NCBI GenBank assembly: GCA_934725855.1
Contig: CAKVCL010000020.1
Location: 1 to 64,000, forward strand
Direction: 5' to 3'
DNA: 64,000 nucleotides
Source of the DNA: an uncultured Cellulosilyticum sp.
GTDB lineage: Bacteria; Bacillota; Clostridia; Lachnospirales; Cellulosilyticaceae
Below are positions 17,687 to 26,158 of this stretch, piece after piece; within the stretch, counting starts at the first letter, position 1, and each line of letters starts with the position of its first letter. The position numbers were made by a program, and so were the translations under genes. Below the pieces are notes generated by a model. The model was not told the origin of the DNA and did no database searches. It saw only the letters and a list, made by a program, of their open reading frames with translations.

Positions 17687-18544
17687 TTATAAAGCTTCTG
17701 CTTCACATAACGCTTCTATAAAAGCACCTAACAAATTTAAGCATACTTTTTTTCTATAAACTGCTGTGGAGCGTTGATCATCAATCGGATGAATATAGGT
17801 GCTATACGCTTCAACTATTGCTTCTTTTTCTTCTTTAACTTCATCGATGCTCTTTCCTATTAAGCGCTTTTCTAAGTCACGTTTTCTAATACTTGTCACC
17901 CCAACGGAGCCAAAAGCTATTCGTACATCAGCAACTTTTCCCTCTTTAAGCTTCCCTAGCCCTACAAAAGAAAGTTTTGAAATGGCTTCTGATTGTCTTG
18001 CCCCAACCTTTTGATAATGTGTTACTTTCAAATTACTATAACTAGCTGCCTCGATTTCAATCGCATAAACCATTTCTCCTGGATTTAAATCAATTTTTCG
18101 AATGCCTTTAATAAAATCTTCAATCGCTATTTTTCTAAAGTGCATTTTTCCTGACTGGCTATGTACTAAAATGATTTGGGCATCTAACGCATAAAGCACA
18201 GGTAATGTATCACCAGCAGGTGAGGCATTACAAATGTTGCCTGCCATCGTTCCTAGATTGCGAATAGCGGGTGAAGCAATGCCTCTTATGGCTTCTTTTA
18301 AAACTTCTGGAACTAGGTCACTCTCTATAAGCTCTCTATAAGTCATCCCTGCACCAATACGGAGCGTATTTTCTGTTTGTTCTACTTGTTTGATTTCTTC
18401 TATGCGATTTAAGAAAACCTCATTTTCAGCTGACTTCTTAACAACCATGACATCCGTGCCGCCACTAATGAGTAAGGCATCTGGATGTAATTCTAAAATT
18501 TGTGTGGCTTCTTGAAGTGTTGTGGGATAATAACCTGTTACCAT
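17687..18544 (-). CDS. Xanthine dehydrogenase FAD-binding subunit
   Basis: A 285-residue FAD_binding_5 protein with LLISGGTDVMVV (about 28-39) and GTMAGNICNASPAGD (about 100-114), followed by the CO-dehydrogenase flavin C-terminal domain. It takes electrons from the two [2Fe-2S] centres and passes them to NAD or another acceptor. Its ATG overlaps the end of the 2Fe-2S subunit gene by 7 bp and is preceded by AAGGAGGG, so the two are translationally coupled. Equivalent to YgfM of E. coli. Confidence 0.9.
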   Translation of the reverse strand: MVTGYYPTTLQEATQILELHPDALLISGGTDVMVVKKSAENEVFLNRIEEIKQVEQTENTLRIGAGMTYRELIESDLVPEVLKEAIRGIASPAIRNLGTMAGNICNASPAGDTLPVLYALDAQIILVHSQSGKMHFRKIAIEDFIKGIRKIDLNPGEMVYAIEIEAASYSNLKVTHYQKVGARQSEAISKLSFVGLGKLKEGKVADVRIAFGSVGVTSIRKRDLEKRLIGKSIDEVKEEKEAIVEAYSTYIHPIDDQRSTAVYRKKVCLNLLGAFIEALCEAEAL

Positions 18545-19005
18545 AGACCATTTCCCTCCTTAGCTGCCATTTGTACGGCATTAATAATCATGTTATAGCC
18601 TGTACACCTGCATAGATTTCCTGAGATGCCTTCACGAATCTCTTCTACCGTTGGATGGGGTTTCTTGCTTAATAAACTCTGAGCTGCCATAATCATCCCA
18701 GGTGTACAATAGCCACATTGAACCGCGCCACATACTGCAAAAGCATGATCTAAAAGCTGGTACTGTGGAGTATCTCTAAATCCTTCTAACGTAACAACTT
18801 TAGCCCCTTGTACACTTCCAATCGCTGTAATACAAGAATTGACTAAACAGCCATCTAGTAAAATGGCACAAGCTCCACATTCACCTTCCCCGCACCCTTC
18901 CTTTGGTGCCGTTAAATTAAATTCTTCTCTTAAAACATCTAAAAGCCTTTTCGTTGGCTGACTGTTTGTCTGAACTTCTTTTCCATTTAAATTAAATTGA
19001 ATCAT
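18538..19005 (-). CDS. Xanthine dehydrogenase [2Fe-2S] subunit
   Basis: A 155-residue electron-transfer subunit with a plant-ferredoxin-like N-terminal cluster (Cys38, 43, 46, 58) and a helical C-terminal cluster (Cys97, 100, 132, 134), the standard molybdenum hydroxylase arrangement. It links the Mo subunit to the FAD subunit. The start overlaps the Mo-subunit stop as ATGA (19002-19005). Confidence 0.92.
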   Translation of the reverse strand: MIQFNLNGKEVQTNSQPTKRLLDVLREEFNLTAPKEGCGEGECGACAILLDGCLVNSCITAIGSVQGAKVVTLEGFRDTPQYQLLDHAFAVCGAVQCGYCTPGMIMAAQSLLSKKPHPTVEEIREGISGNLCRCTGYNMIINAVQMAAKEGNGLW

Positions 19006-21107
19006 CCCATCACCTCCATAAGCTTTTCAGGTGTTACAGGTAGACAGTATATTGGTTTCTTAATAGCTTCTTCCACAGCTGCTTCATAAGCTGGTGCGGT
19101 TCCAATAAGGGTAAGCTCTCCTGCCCCTTTTGCCCCAAAAGGTCCATGTTCATAGAGATTTTCTACAAATACCACTTCAAAAGGAACGGTATCTTTAGCC
19201 GTTGGAATCATATAATCTGTAAAGCTATTTTGCTTAATGTCCCCAGAACTATTTTCCATTTTCTCTATAGAACCATAACCAATCCCTTGAAGCATTCCCC
19301 CTTCAGCTTGACCTTGCATAATGGTGTCATCAATAGATTTTCCTACATCAAATACGCCCCATACACCCAGAAGTTTCGTTGTTGCAAGCAGTTTATCTAC
19401 TTCTACCTCCACGACATTGATTCCATAAGAATAAGTTGGATAAGCATCTCCACTAAACGTTGCCATATCCCATGGAATCATATCCACATGCTGATAATGC
19501 TCTTCTATCGTAAAGCTTTTTTCTGACCATCTTGCTTTCATTTTCTTTGCCGCACGCTCGATTAGTTTTCCAACAATCAATAAAGAACGTGAAGCAACGG
19601 TAGGGCCTGAGTTGGGAACTCTATCTGTATCTGGATTTTCAATGAGCACATCCTCCATTGAAATGTCTAAGACTTTAGCTGCTATTTTACTAAAAGTGGT
19701 TTTTAGCCCTTGACCAATATCTGTATTGCTCACCAAAATCTCCACTTTTCCATCTTCACGCCTTACAAGCTTTACAACGGATTTAATAAAATCTTTTTCA
19801 GCTGAACCTGTAAATCCACATCCATGTAAGAAAATAGATAAGCCAATGCCCTTTTGATATCTTCCAGCTTTTTGATTTTGATAAGCTTTATATTTTTCAC
19901 TGTAATGAGAAATCTCCTCTACTTTTTCAAGCATTTCATTAAGGGGAACATGGTGATGAAACTGCCCACTTGTTGCCGTTTCATCATACTGCTTCACCAA
20001 ATATTGCTTTTTAAATTCAATTGGCGTTTGCCCAAGCTTTAAAGCAATATGATTCATCAACGTTTCAATAGCAAAGAAGCTCTGAGGGGCACCAAATCCA
20101 CGATAAGCGCCATTTGGAACGGTATTAGTTAACAAAGCAGCGCCTTCTACTTCAATATGTTCAATGCGATAAACTCCTGTGGCTGCAATCAGTGACCTTT
20201 GTAAAACCACACTAGAAAGTCCTGCATAAGCGCCTGCATCTAGCTTAATATTTGCCTTGATGCAAGTCAGTTCACCTTTCTCATTTAATCCCGCTTTATA
20301 AGTTAAGATACCTGGATGCCTTTTGGGCGTCACACTCATATCTTCTCTACGATTTAAAACCAGTTGGACGGGTCTAGCTACCTTTTTAGCTGCAACAGCC
20401 ACTTGGCAGCCAAGAAGTGACGGATAATCTTCTTTTCCACCAAAACCACCTCCTGTGGTCGTTTGAATAATTTGAACATGTGCTTCATCTAATCCCATGG
20501 TTTGCATAACAGCTGCATGCACATAATAAGGACACTGCATGGAGCCATAAACGGTGACTTTGTCTTTCTCAAAATCATAAATGGCGACTGCCCCTTGAGG
20601 CTCTATGTAAGCTTGCTCCTGATAGCCTGTTTTAAAGGTTTCTTCAATCACTGTTTTAGCGGCTTTAAACGCTTCTTCTGGATCTCCTTTTTTATAGTGA
20701 TACTGGGCAGCTGGCTCCGTGGCTTCTTCTAACATTAGGACAGGTTCACAGGCTTCATAAATAATCTGCACTTTACTTGCCAGTTTTTTCGTTTCTTCTT
20801 TATCAGGCCCTACAATCATTAAAATAGGTTCCCCTTTAAAACGAACGATATCCTCTGCAAAAATAGGCTGCTCACTGGTAATGACCTTTAATAAATTAAC
20901 CCCTGGCACATCCTCAGCTGAAACCGTTTCATACCCTTCTGGAAGGTCTGGCAGGTTAATTTTTATAATTTTTCCATAACTGATTGTAGACCTTACCATG
21001 GTGGCATAAAGCATACCTTCCAATTTTAAATCTGCTATATAAATGGCTTTTCCGCTCATTTTGACTTCATGATCTTTTTTGATGACTGGTGTACTAATCT
21101 CTTTCAC
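19002..21107 (-). CDS. Xanthine dehydrogenase molybdenum-binding subunit
   Basis: A roughly 701-residue Mo-cofactor subunit. It has GGGFGGKED, VLQRSLIAATG, NGAYRGFGAP and terminal GAKGAGE. By homology with bovine XDH these give the Glu802 and Arg880 equivalents of purine-oxidising enzymes and the catalytic Glu1261, with Tyr replacing Phe914. Substrates are therefore likely xanthine, hypoxanthine or a related purine. I prefer the GTG at 21107, which follows AAAAGGGGTGAGATCA; an ATG at 21140 gives 11 more residues but has no clear ribosome site. It overlaps the end of hyuA by 14 bp and forms a three-subunit enzyme with the next two genes. This is a second hydroxylase distinct from the fused one at 7966-10521. 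Confidence 0.9.
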   Translation of the reverse strand: MKEISTPVIKKDHEVKMSGKAIYIADLKLEGMLYATMVRSTISYGKIIKINLPDLPEGYETVSAEDVPGVNLLKVITSEQPIFAEDIVRFKGEPILMIVGPDKEETKKLASKVQIIYEACEPVLMLEEATEPAAQYHYKKGDPEEAFKAAKTVIEETFKTGYQEQAYIEPQGAVAIYDFEKDKVTVYGSMQCPYYVHAAVMQTMGLDEAHVQIIQTTTGGGFGGKEDYPSLLGCQVAVAAKKVARPVQLVLNRREDMSVTPKRHPGILTYKAGLNEKGELTCIKANIKLDAGAYAGLSSVVLQRSLIAATGVYRIEHIEVEGAALLTNTVPNGAYRGFGAPQSFFAIETLMNHIALKLGQTPIEFKKQYLVKQYDETATSGQFHHHVPLNEMLEKVEEISHYSEKYKAYQNQKAGRYQKGIGLSIFLHGCGFTGSAEKDFIKSVVKLVRREDGKVEILVSNTDIGQGLKTTFSKIAAKVLDISMEDVLIENPDTDRVPNSGPTVASRSLLIVGKLIERAAKKMKARWSEKSFTIEEHYQHVDMIPWDMATFSGDAYPTYSYGINVVEVEVDKLLATTKLLGVWGVFDVGKSIDDTIMQGQAEGGMLQGIGYGSIEKMENSSGDIKQNSFTDYMIPTAKDTVPFEVVFVENLYEHGPFGAKGAGELTLIGTAPAYEAAVEEAIKKPIYCLPVTPEKLMEVMG

Positions 21108-22398
21108 TGATCTCACCCCTTTTAATATAATGTCCCTCATGTGCGTGAATTGTTCCTTCTTCTAATACGATGCTGCCTCTTGCGACCACCGTTTCAATCG
21201 CCCCTTTTAATGTCTTGCCCTCGTAAACACTCATTTCATCTTGAACCACGACTTGACCTTTAGGATTAAATAGCACCACATCTGCATCAAAGCCTGGAAG
21301 CAACTGCCCTTTTTCTTTTAACCCATAAATATTCGCCACATTTTTTGTAAACTGATCAAGTACCTCAAAACCATACTGCTGATACATATTTAAAAACGAG
21401 TACCTTAGTCCGCCAATTCCCATAGGAATCTCACAGGTATAAGTGTGTTGTTTTTGCTTTTTAGTAAATGGACAATGATCCGTTCCAATCGTTGTAATGT
21501 CTTTTAGATGTGCATTTAGCTTTCTTCTTTCTCTTTCTGTTCTTAATGGGGGTGTCATTGTATATTTATACCCCTCTTGAGTATTTAGTTTTTCTGAGTT
21601 TAATAGGAAATAATGCGGACAACTCTCGAAAACAATCTGTTTAGAGGTTAATTCCTTTTGAAACACGCCTTTCATCATTTCCACGGTACTGCCTGCACTC
21701 ACATGAACAATGTAGAGATTGCCTCCAGTCGTTCTTGCCATACTACCAAGCTTAAGCACTTCTATATTTTCAGTTAACGCAGGTCTAGCCAACTCATGAT
21801 CCTTAACAAGTATCTTTTCATCTTGATTAATGAGGTCATCATTTTCAGCATGTACCACAATCCATACCTTTTGTTTTTTACTTTCTTCTAGTAACTCTAA
21901 AATCTGCTTATCATAAGTTCTTCTATCCGTATCTGAATAAGTGGTAAATAATTTAATAGAAGGTATCCCTAATTTCTTAGAAGCAGTAATCATTTCCTTG
22001 GCTGTTGAAATGGGATTACGAAGAGTGGTATGGAAAGCAAAATCCACTAAGCTCGCCCTTGCAAGCTCCATCCGTTCATTAAAAGCTTCTTCTAGTTCTT
22101 CTACCTTTTGAATAGGGTCTAAAAAATCAATGTACGTTGTGACGCCGCCTAAAATCGCTTCTTTAGAACCCGAATAAAAATCATCCTTTGACTTTCTATT
22201 GCCACTTCCTAAGCTAAAATGAACATGAGGGTCAATAAAGCCCGGAAGTACATAACGTCCTTTAGCATTTATTTCCTTTTGACAAGGGAGTTTCTCCTTT
22301 GTTACCGTCTGTATTTTTTCATCCTTTATATAAAGATTGACCTTTTGAAACGTATGGTCTATATACACCCTTCCTCCTATAATGCCTAAATCATACAT
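21094..22398 (-). CDS. hyuA: Dihydropyrimidinase/hydantoinase HyuA
   Basis: A 434-residue cyclic amidohydrolase. Visible metal-site elements are DPHVHF (about 57), the carbamylated-lysine segment SIKLFTTY (about 150), VHAEND, IVHVSAGS and GTDHCPF. The family opens hydantoin, dihydropyrimidine or related rings. In uric acid clusters hyuA is one of the conserved genes and is presumed to open a ring of a purine-derived intermediate. It is the first catabolic gene after the transporter genes and overlaps the start of the Mo subunit gene. Confidence 0.88.
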   Translation of the reverse strand: MYDLGIIGGRVYIDHTFQKVNLYIKDEKIQTVTKEKLPCQKEINAKGRYVLPGFIDPHVHFSLGSGNRKSKDDFYSGSKEAILGGVTTYIDFLDPIQKVEELEEAFNERMELARASLVDFAFHTTLRNPISTAKEMITASKKLGIPSIKLFTTYSDTDRRTYDKQILELLEESKKQKVWIVVHAENDDLINQDEKILVKDHELARPALTENIEVLKLGSMARTTGGNLYIVHVSAGSTVEMMKGVFQKELTSKQIVFESCPHYFLLNSEKLNTQEGYKYTMTPPLRTERERRKLNAHLKDITTIGTDHCPFTKKQKQHTYTCEIPMGIGGLRYSFLNMYQQYGFEVLDQFTKNVANIYGLKEKGQLLPGFDADVVLFNPKGQVVVQDEMSVYEGKTLKGAIETVVARGSIVLEEGTIHAHEGHYIKRGEISERD

Positions 22399-22436
22399 GT
22401 TGTTTCCTCCTAACTTTCTTGTTTGCTTAATTCCCC

Positions 22437-23417
22437 CTAACGTTCTTCTCTAAAATAAGCTAACCCTAAATTTTTAGGCGGTTGATTTTCTACTTTATTT
22501 CTTTTACTTGATAAAACTAATACAATCATCGTTACAAGATAAGGTAGCATTTTGAAAATCTCCTGCATATATCTTTCAAGCCCTGGTATGTACATATATA
22601 AAATATATAATGCCCCAAATCCTAGTGCGCCCCATATGGCTCTCATTGGTTTCCACAAAGCTAAAATAACCAGTGCAATAGAAAGCCAGCCTCTATCCCC
22701 AAATCCATCATTCATCCAAGTTCCACCTAAGTATTCCATTACAAAATGCAACCCACCCATTCCTGCAATGGCTGCCCCTAATATGGTGGCGATATATTTA
22801 TATTTTGAAACAGAAATCCCCGCTGCATCTGCCGTAGCTGGATTTTCACCAACCGCTTTTAAACTCAATCCTTTTCTAGTTTTTTCTAGAAAATAGCTTA
22901 AATAAAGTGCTAGTCCTATCGCTAAGTAAGTTAATATCCCATATGAAAAAAGCACCTCACCAATGATAGGCAGCTTAGAAAGTCCTGGCACACAGGTTCT
23001 ATAAGCTGTAGCCGTTGTCGCAACTGAAATCTGTCCTACACCACCTGCTAGTTTTGAAATAGAACCGCCAAAGAAATTTCCAAATCCAACCCCAAAAGTC
23101 GTTAAAGCCAGACCGACTACATTTTGATTGGCTCTTAATGAAATCGTTAAAAAACTGTAAATCAGTCCACCTAAGGCTGAAGCCATCAGTGCACATAGTA
23201 AGGAAATCAAAAGTCCCACCACACCATTTGGCGCACTGGTACTTCTTTCATAAAAGAAAGCACCCATAAGTCCTGAAATGCCACCCATATACATAATGCC
23301 TGGAATCCCAAGATTTAAGTTGCCTGATTTCTCGGTTACAATCTCACCCGTTGCTCCAAATAAAATAGGAATAGCTTGTCCGATTGCTTTTTGAATAAAA
23401 ATTAAAACCACAGACAC
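22437..23417 (-). CDS. BMP-family ABC transporter permease (NupQ-like), copy 1
   Basis: A 326-residue inner-membrane permease of the BPD_transp_2 family with 8-10 hydrophobic spans and the family motif GEIVTEKSGNLNLGIPGIM near the N-terminus. With the second permease and the double ATPase it imports nucleosides or purines. The GTG at 23417 is chosen because it follows the previous stop as TAA-G-GTG with AAAGGAGGTG upstream, the same layout as in copy 2 (34256). A longer in-frame start would overlap the previous gene. Confidence 0.88.
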   Translation of the reverse strand: MSVVLIFIQKAIGQAIPILFGATGEIVTEKSGNLNLGIPGIMYMGGISGLMGAFFYERSTSAPNGVVGLLISLLCALMASALGGLIYSFLTISLRANQNVVGLALTTFGVGFGNFFGGSISKLAGGVGQISVATTATAYRTCVPGLSKLPIIGEVLFSYGILTYLAIGLALYLSYFLEKTRKGLSLKAVGENPATADAAGISVSKYKYIATILGAAIAGMGGLHFVMEYLGGTWMNDGFGDRGWLSIALVILALWKPMRAIWGALGFGALYILYMYIPGLERYMQEIFKMLPYLVTMIVLVLSSKRNKVENQPPKNLGLAYFREER

Positions 23418-23418
23418 C

Positions 23419-24510
23419 TTAGTGCACCTCCTTTGCTTTTTTACCAAAATCAACCTTGTAATTTGTAAAGAACTCACATCCAATTAAAAAGAATAAAATA
23501 ATCCCTGTAATAATATCTGAAGCATTTTGATTGAGTCCAAACTGACTGGCAATCTGTACTGCCCCTTGTTGCATAAAAGCTAAAAAAGCAGAAACTAAAA
23601 TCATCACAAATGGATTGAACTTTGACATCCAAGCCACAATAATGGCTGTAAACCCTCTTCCACCTGCTGTACTTGTGGAAATCGTATGACTTGAACCCCC
23701 TACAATAAGGGCTCCAGCTAGTCCACATATTGCGCCTGAAAGCATCACCGTTCGGATAATCACTTTATTCACAGAAATCCCTATATATTTAGCAGTGTGT
23801 TCACTTTCCCCTACTACAGAAATTTCATAGCCTTGCTTACTATATTTCATATAAATAAACATGCCTACCGTAATGGCGAGTACAATAAGGACACATAACC
23901 ATTGTGAATTGCCAAAGAGTTCTGGAAACCATCCTTTTTTCGTTTCTCCATTAATGATGCCCACAGAGTTTGAACCTGCTGGATTTTCCCAAAAGATCAC
24001 ACAAAATGTAACCATTTGCATTGCGACATAATTGAGCATTAAAGTAAATAATGTTTCATTGGTATTGTAATGTGCTTTAAAAACACTAGGGATAAATCCC
24101 CAAAGCATACCTGCTAATATACTTGAAAGAATCATAAGTGGAATGAGTACCCCATTAGGCAAAAAATTAGAAAGATAAATCATAACGGCTGCTGATGCAA
24201 GGCCTCCTACTAAAATCTGTCCCTCGGCACCAATATTCCAAAATCGCATTTTAAAAGCAGGCGTTAGCCCGACTGCAATAAGTAGTAAAATAACCGTTTC
24301 TCTTACGGTTACTAAGATTCTTCTCTTAGTCCCAATCGCACCATCTATAATGCCTTCATAAACGTCAATAGGATTTTGTTTGGTAATGGCGACAATCACA
24401 ATCCCACACACAATCAGTGCGAGTATGGCTGCCACAATATGCGTACTGATGGATTTTGTTTTACTAGTCTTATCGTTTTTCGTAATTCTAAAAAAAGGCT
24501 CTTTATTCAT
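23419..24510 (-). CDS. BMP-family ABC transporter permease (NupP-like), copy 1
   Basis: A 363-residue BPD_transp_2 permease with PAFKMRFWNIGAEGQILVGG, a family landmark, and about 9-10 membrane spans. It overlaps the ATPase stop by 8 bp (24503-24510). Same length and long identical stretches as copy 2 at 34258-35349. Confidence 0.88.
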   Translation of the reverse strand: MNKEPFFRITKNDKTSKTKSISTHIVAAILALIVCGIVIVAITKQNPIDVYEGIIDGAIGTKRRILVTVRETVILLLIAVGLTPAFKMRFWNIGAEGQILVGGLASAAVMIYLSNFLPNGVLIPLMILSSILAGMLWGFIPSVFKAHYNTNETLFTLMLNYVAMQMVTFCVIFWENPAGSNSVGIINGETKKGWFPELFGNSQWLCVLIVLAITVGMFIYMKYSKQGYEISVVGESEHTAKYIGISVNKVIIRTVMLSGAICGLAGALIVGGSSHTISTSTAGGRGFTAIIVAWMSKFNPFVMILVSAFLAFMQQGAVQIASQFGLNQNASDIITGIILFFLIGCEFFTNYKVDFGKKAKEVH

Positions 24511-26044
24511 TCACAGCACGCTCCTTATTAGGCTCGGCAGTCATTAACATTCCAATTTCCTCTTTTGTTGTTTTTCTAGCATCTACAATCGCTGCAACAT
24601 GTCCACTATTAAGTACCATAATTCTGTCACATAATTCTAGAAGCACATCTAAATCTTCAATCACACAAATCACTGCTACCCCTTTTTCTTTTTGCTCATT
24701 AAGTAAGTTATAAATCACATAAGAAGAGTTAATATCTAATCCTCTTACGGGATAAGCTACCATTAATAAAGAAGGATTAGATACAATTTCTCTTCCAACG
24801 AGCAATTTTTGAACATTTCCACCTGAAAGTCTGCTAACAGGGGTTTCAACACTAGGTGTCACGACTTCTAATTTTTCAATAATCTTTTTAGCAAGTGCTC
24901 TTGGTGTTTTTCGATCTAAGAAATGTCCCTTTCCCTCGCTATAAGATCTAAGCATCATATTGTCAGTAGCATCCATACTACCAACCAATCCCATTCCAAG
25001 CCTATCTTCTGGTACAAAAGAAAGTCCAATATCTAATTGCTTAATGTGACCTGCATCCATTTTATCTAAGCGGTAAATCGTTCCTTTGCCATCATGATAT
25101 AAAATCTCACCTTCCAAAGTAGGTGTCAGTCCATTAATGGATTCAAGCAGTTCCTTTTGCCCATTTCCTGAAATACCAGCCACGCCTAATATTTCACCGC
25201 TATAAGCTTTAAAAGAAGCATTTTCTAATACACGAATCCCTTCACTATCTAGGCAGGTTACGCCTTTCATTTCTAAACGTAGTTCTCTATTTTTAGGCAG
25301 CGCACGTTTTATATTTAAGCTTACTTTTTCACCCACCATCATCTCCGTTAAGCTTTCAATGGTGGCATGTTTGGTTTCTACTGTTCCTATATATTTTCCT
25401 TTTCTTAAAACAGAAACCCTATCAGATAATTCAAGGACTTCATTTAATTTGTGCGTAATAATAATGATAGATTTACCATTTGCACGCATTTTTCTAAGCA
25501 CATCAAAAAGTTTTTTGGTTTCTTGAGGGGTTAAAACAGCTGTTGGTTCATCTAATATGAGTAAATCAGCGCCTCGATAAAGGACTTTTATAATCTCAAC
25601 GGTTTGCTTTTGTGACACACTCATACTATATATTTTTTGATCCAAATTCAGTTCAAACCCATTATGCGCCATAAGTTCCTCAATCTCTTCTTTAACGCCT
25701 TCCATATTCAAATGTTGTTTGCCTGGAAGTCCTAAAATAATATTTTCTGCTGCCGTTAAGACATCAATCAGTTTAAAATGTTGATGAATCATACCAATTT
25801 TAAGTGCCAAGGAATCTTTAGGGGAACGAATCGTCACAGGTTGGTTCTTGACATAAATCTCACCTGCATCTGGATAATAAATGCCTGCAATCATATTCAT
25901 TAACGTGGTTTTACCACTTCCGTTCTCACCTAAAATGGCAAGAATCTCACCCTTTTTCACATTAAGATTGATGTGGTCATTTGCAATGACTTCTCCAAAG
26001 TGCTTTGAAACTTCTTTTAATTCCAGAACATATTCTGTGCTCAT
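24503..26044 (-). CDS. BMP-family ABC transporter double ATPase (NupO-like), copy 1
   Basis: A 513-residue protein with two ABC domains as in NupO/RbsA. The N-terminal domain is intact (GENGSGKTT, LLILDEPTAVLT). The C-terminal one has the usual degenerate form (GISGNGQKE, SRLSGGNVQK, MVAYPVRGLD instead of a DEP Walker B). It powers purine/nucleoside uptake. The ATG at 26044 is preferred over one 6 bp earlier because of spacing from AAAGGG. Confidence 0.9.
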   Translation of the reverse strand: MSTEYVLELKEVSKHFGEVIANDHINLNVKKGEILAILGENGSGKTTLMNMIAGIYYPDAGEIYVKNQPVTIRSPKDSLALKIGMIHQHFKLIDVLTAAENIILGLPGKQHLNMEGVKEEIEELMAHNGFELNLDQKIYSMSVSQKQTVEIIKVLYRGADLLILDEPTAVLTPQETKKLFDVLRKMRANGKSIIIITHKLNEVLELSDRVSVLRKGKYIGTVETKHATIESLTEMMVGEKVSLNIKRALPKNRELRLEMKGVTCLDSEGIRVLENASFKAYSGEILGVAGISGNGQKELLESINGLTPTLEGEILYHDGKGTIYRLDKMDAGHIKQLDIGLSFVPEDRLGMGLVGSMDATDNMMLRSYSEGKGHFLDRKTPRALAKKIIEKLEVVTPSVETPVSRLSGGNVQKLLVGREIVSNPSLLMVAYPVRGLDINSSYVIYNLLNEQKEKGVAVICVIEDLDVLLELCDRIMVLNSGHVAAIVDARKTTKEEIGMLMTAEPNKERAVNE

Positions 26045-26112
26045 ATTCATTCACCCTTTCATTTCATCCTTTATTTTCCTATCTATTCTTATGTTTATCC
26101 CTACTCTAAAAG

Positions 26113-26152
26113 CATATCGCGTAACATCCTTTTTATTTTGTTACGCGATATG
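26113..26152 (-). repeat. Intercistronic hairpin between the binding-protein and ATPase genes, copy 1
   Basis: A perfect 13-bp inverted repeat, CATATCGCGTAAC with GTTACGCGATATG, around a 14-nt loop. It lies in the 115-bp gap after the BMP lipoprotein gene. The same core (CGCGTAAC/GTTACGCG) occurs at the same place in copy 2. No long T-run follows, so it is likelier a 3'-end stabiliser or partial terminator giving more binding protein than permease (inference). Confidence 0.75.
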
Positions 26153-26158
26153 GGGTAC

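Noticed and set aside
7966..21107. Selenocysteine (in-frame TGA) in the hydroxylases
   Set aside because: Both Mo subunits are uninterrupted at normal length with no visible SECIS. Selenium, if used, would be a labile Mo ligand.
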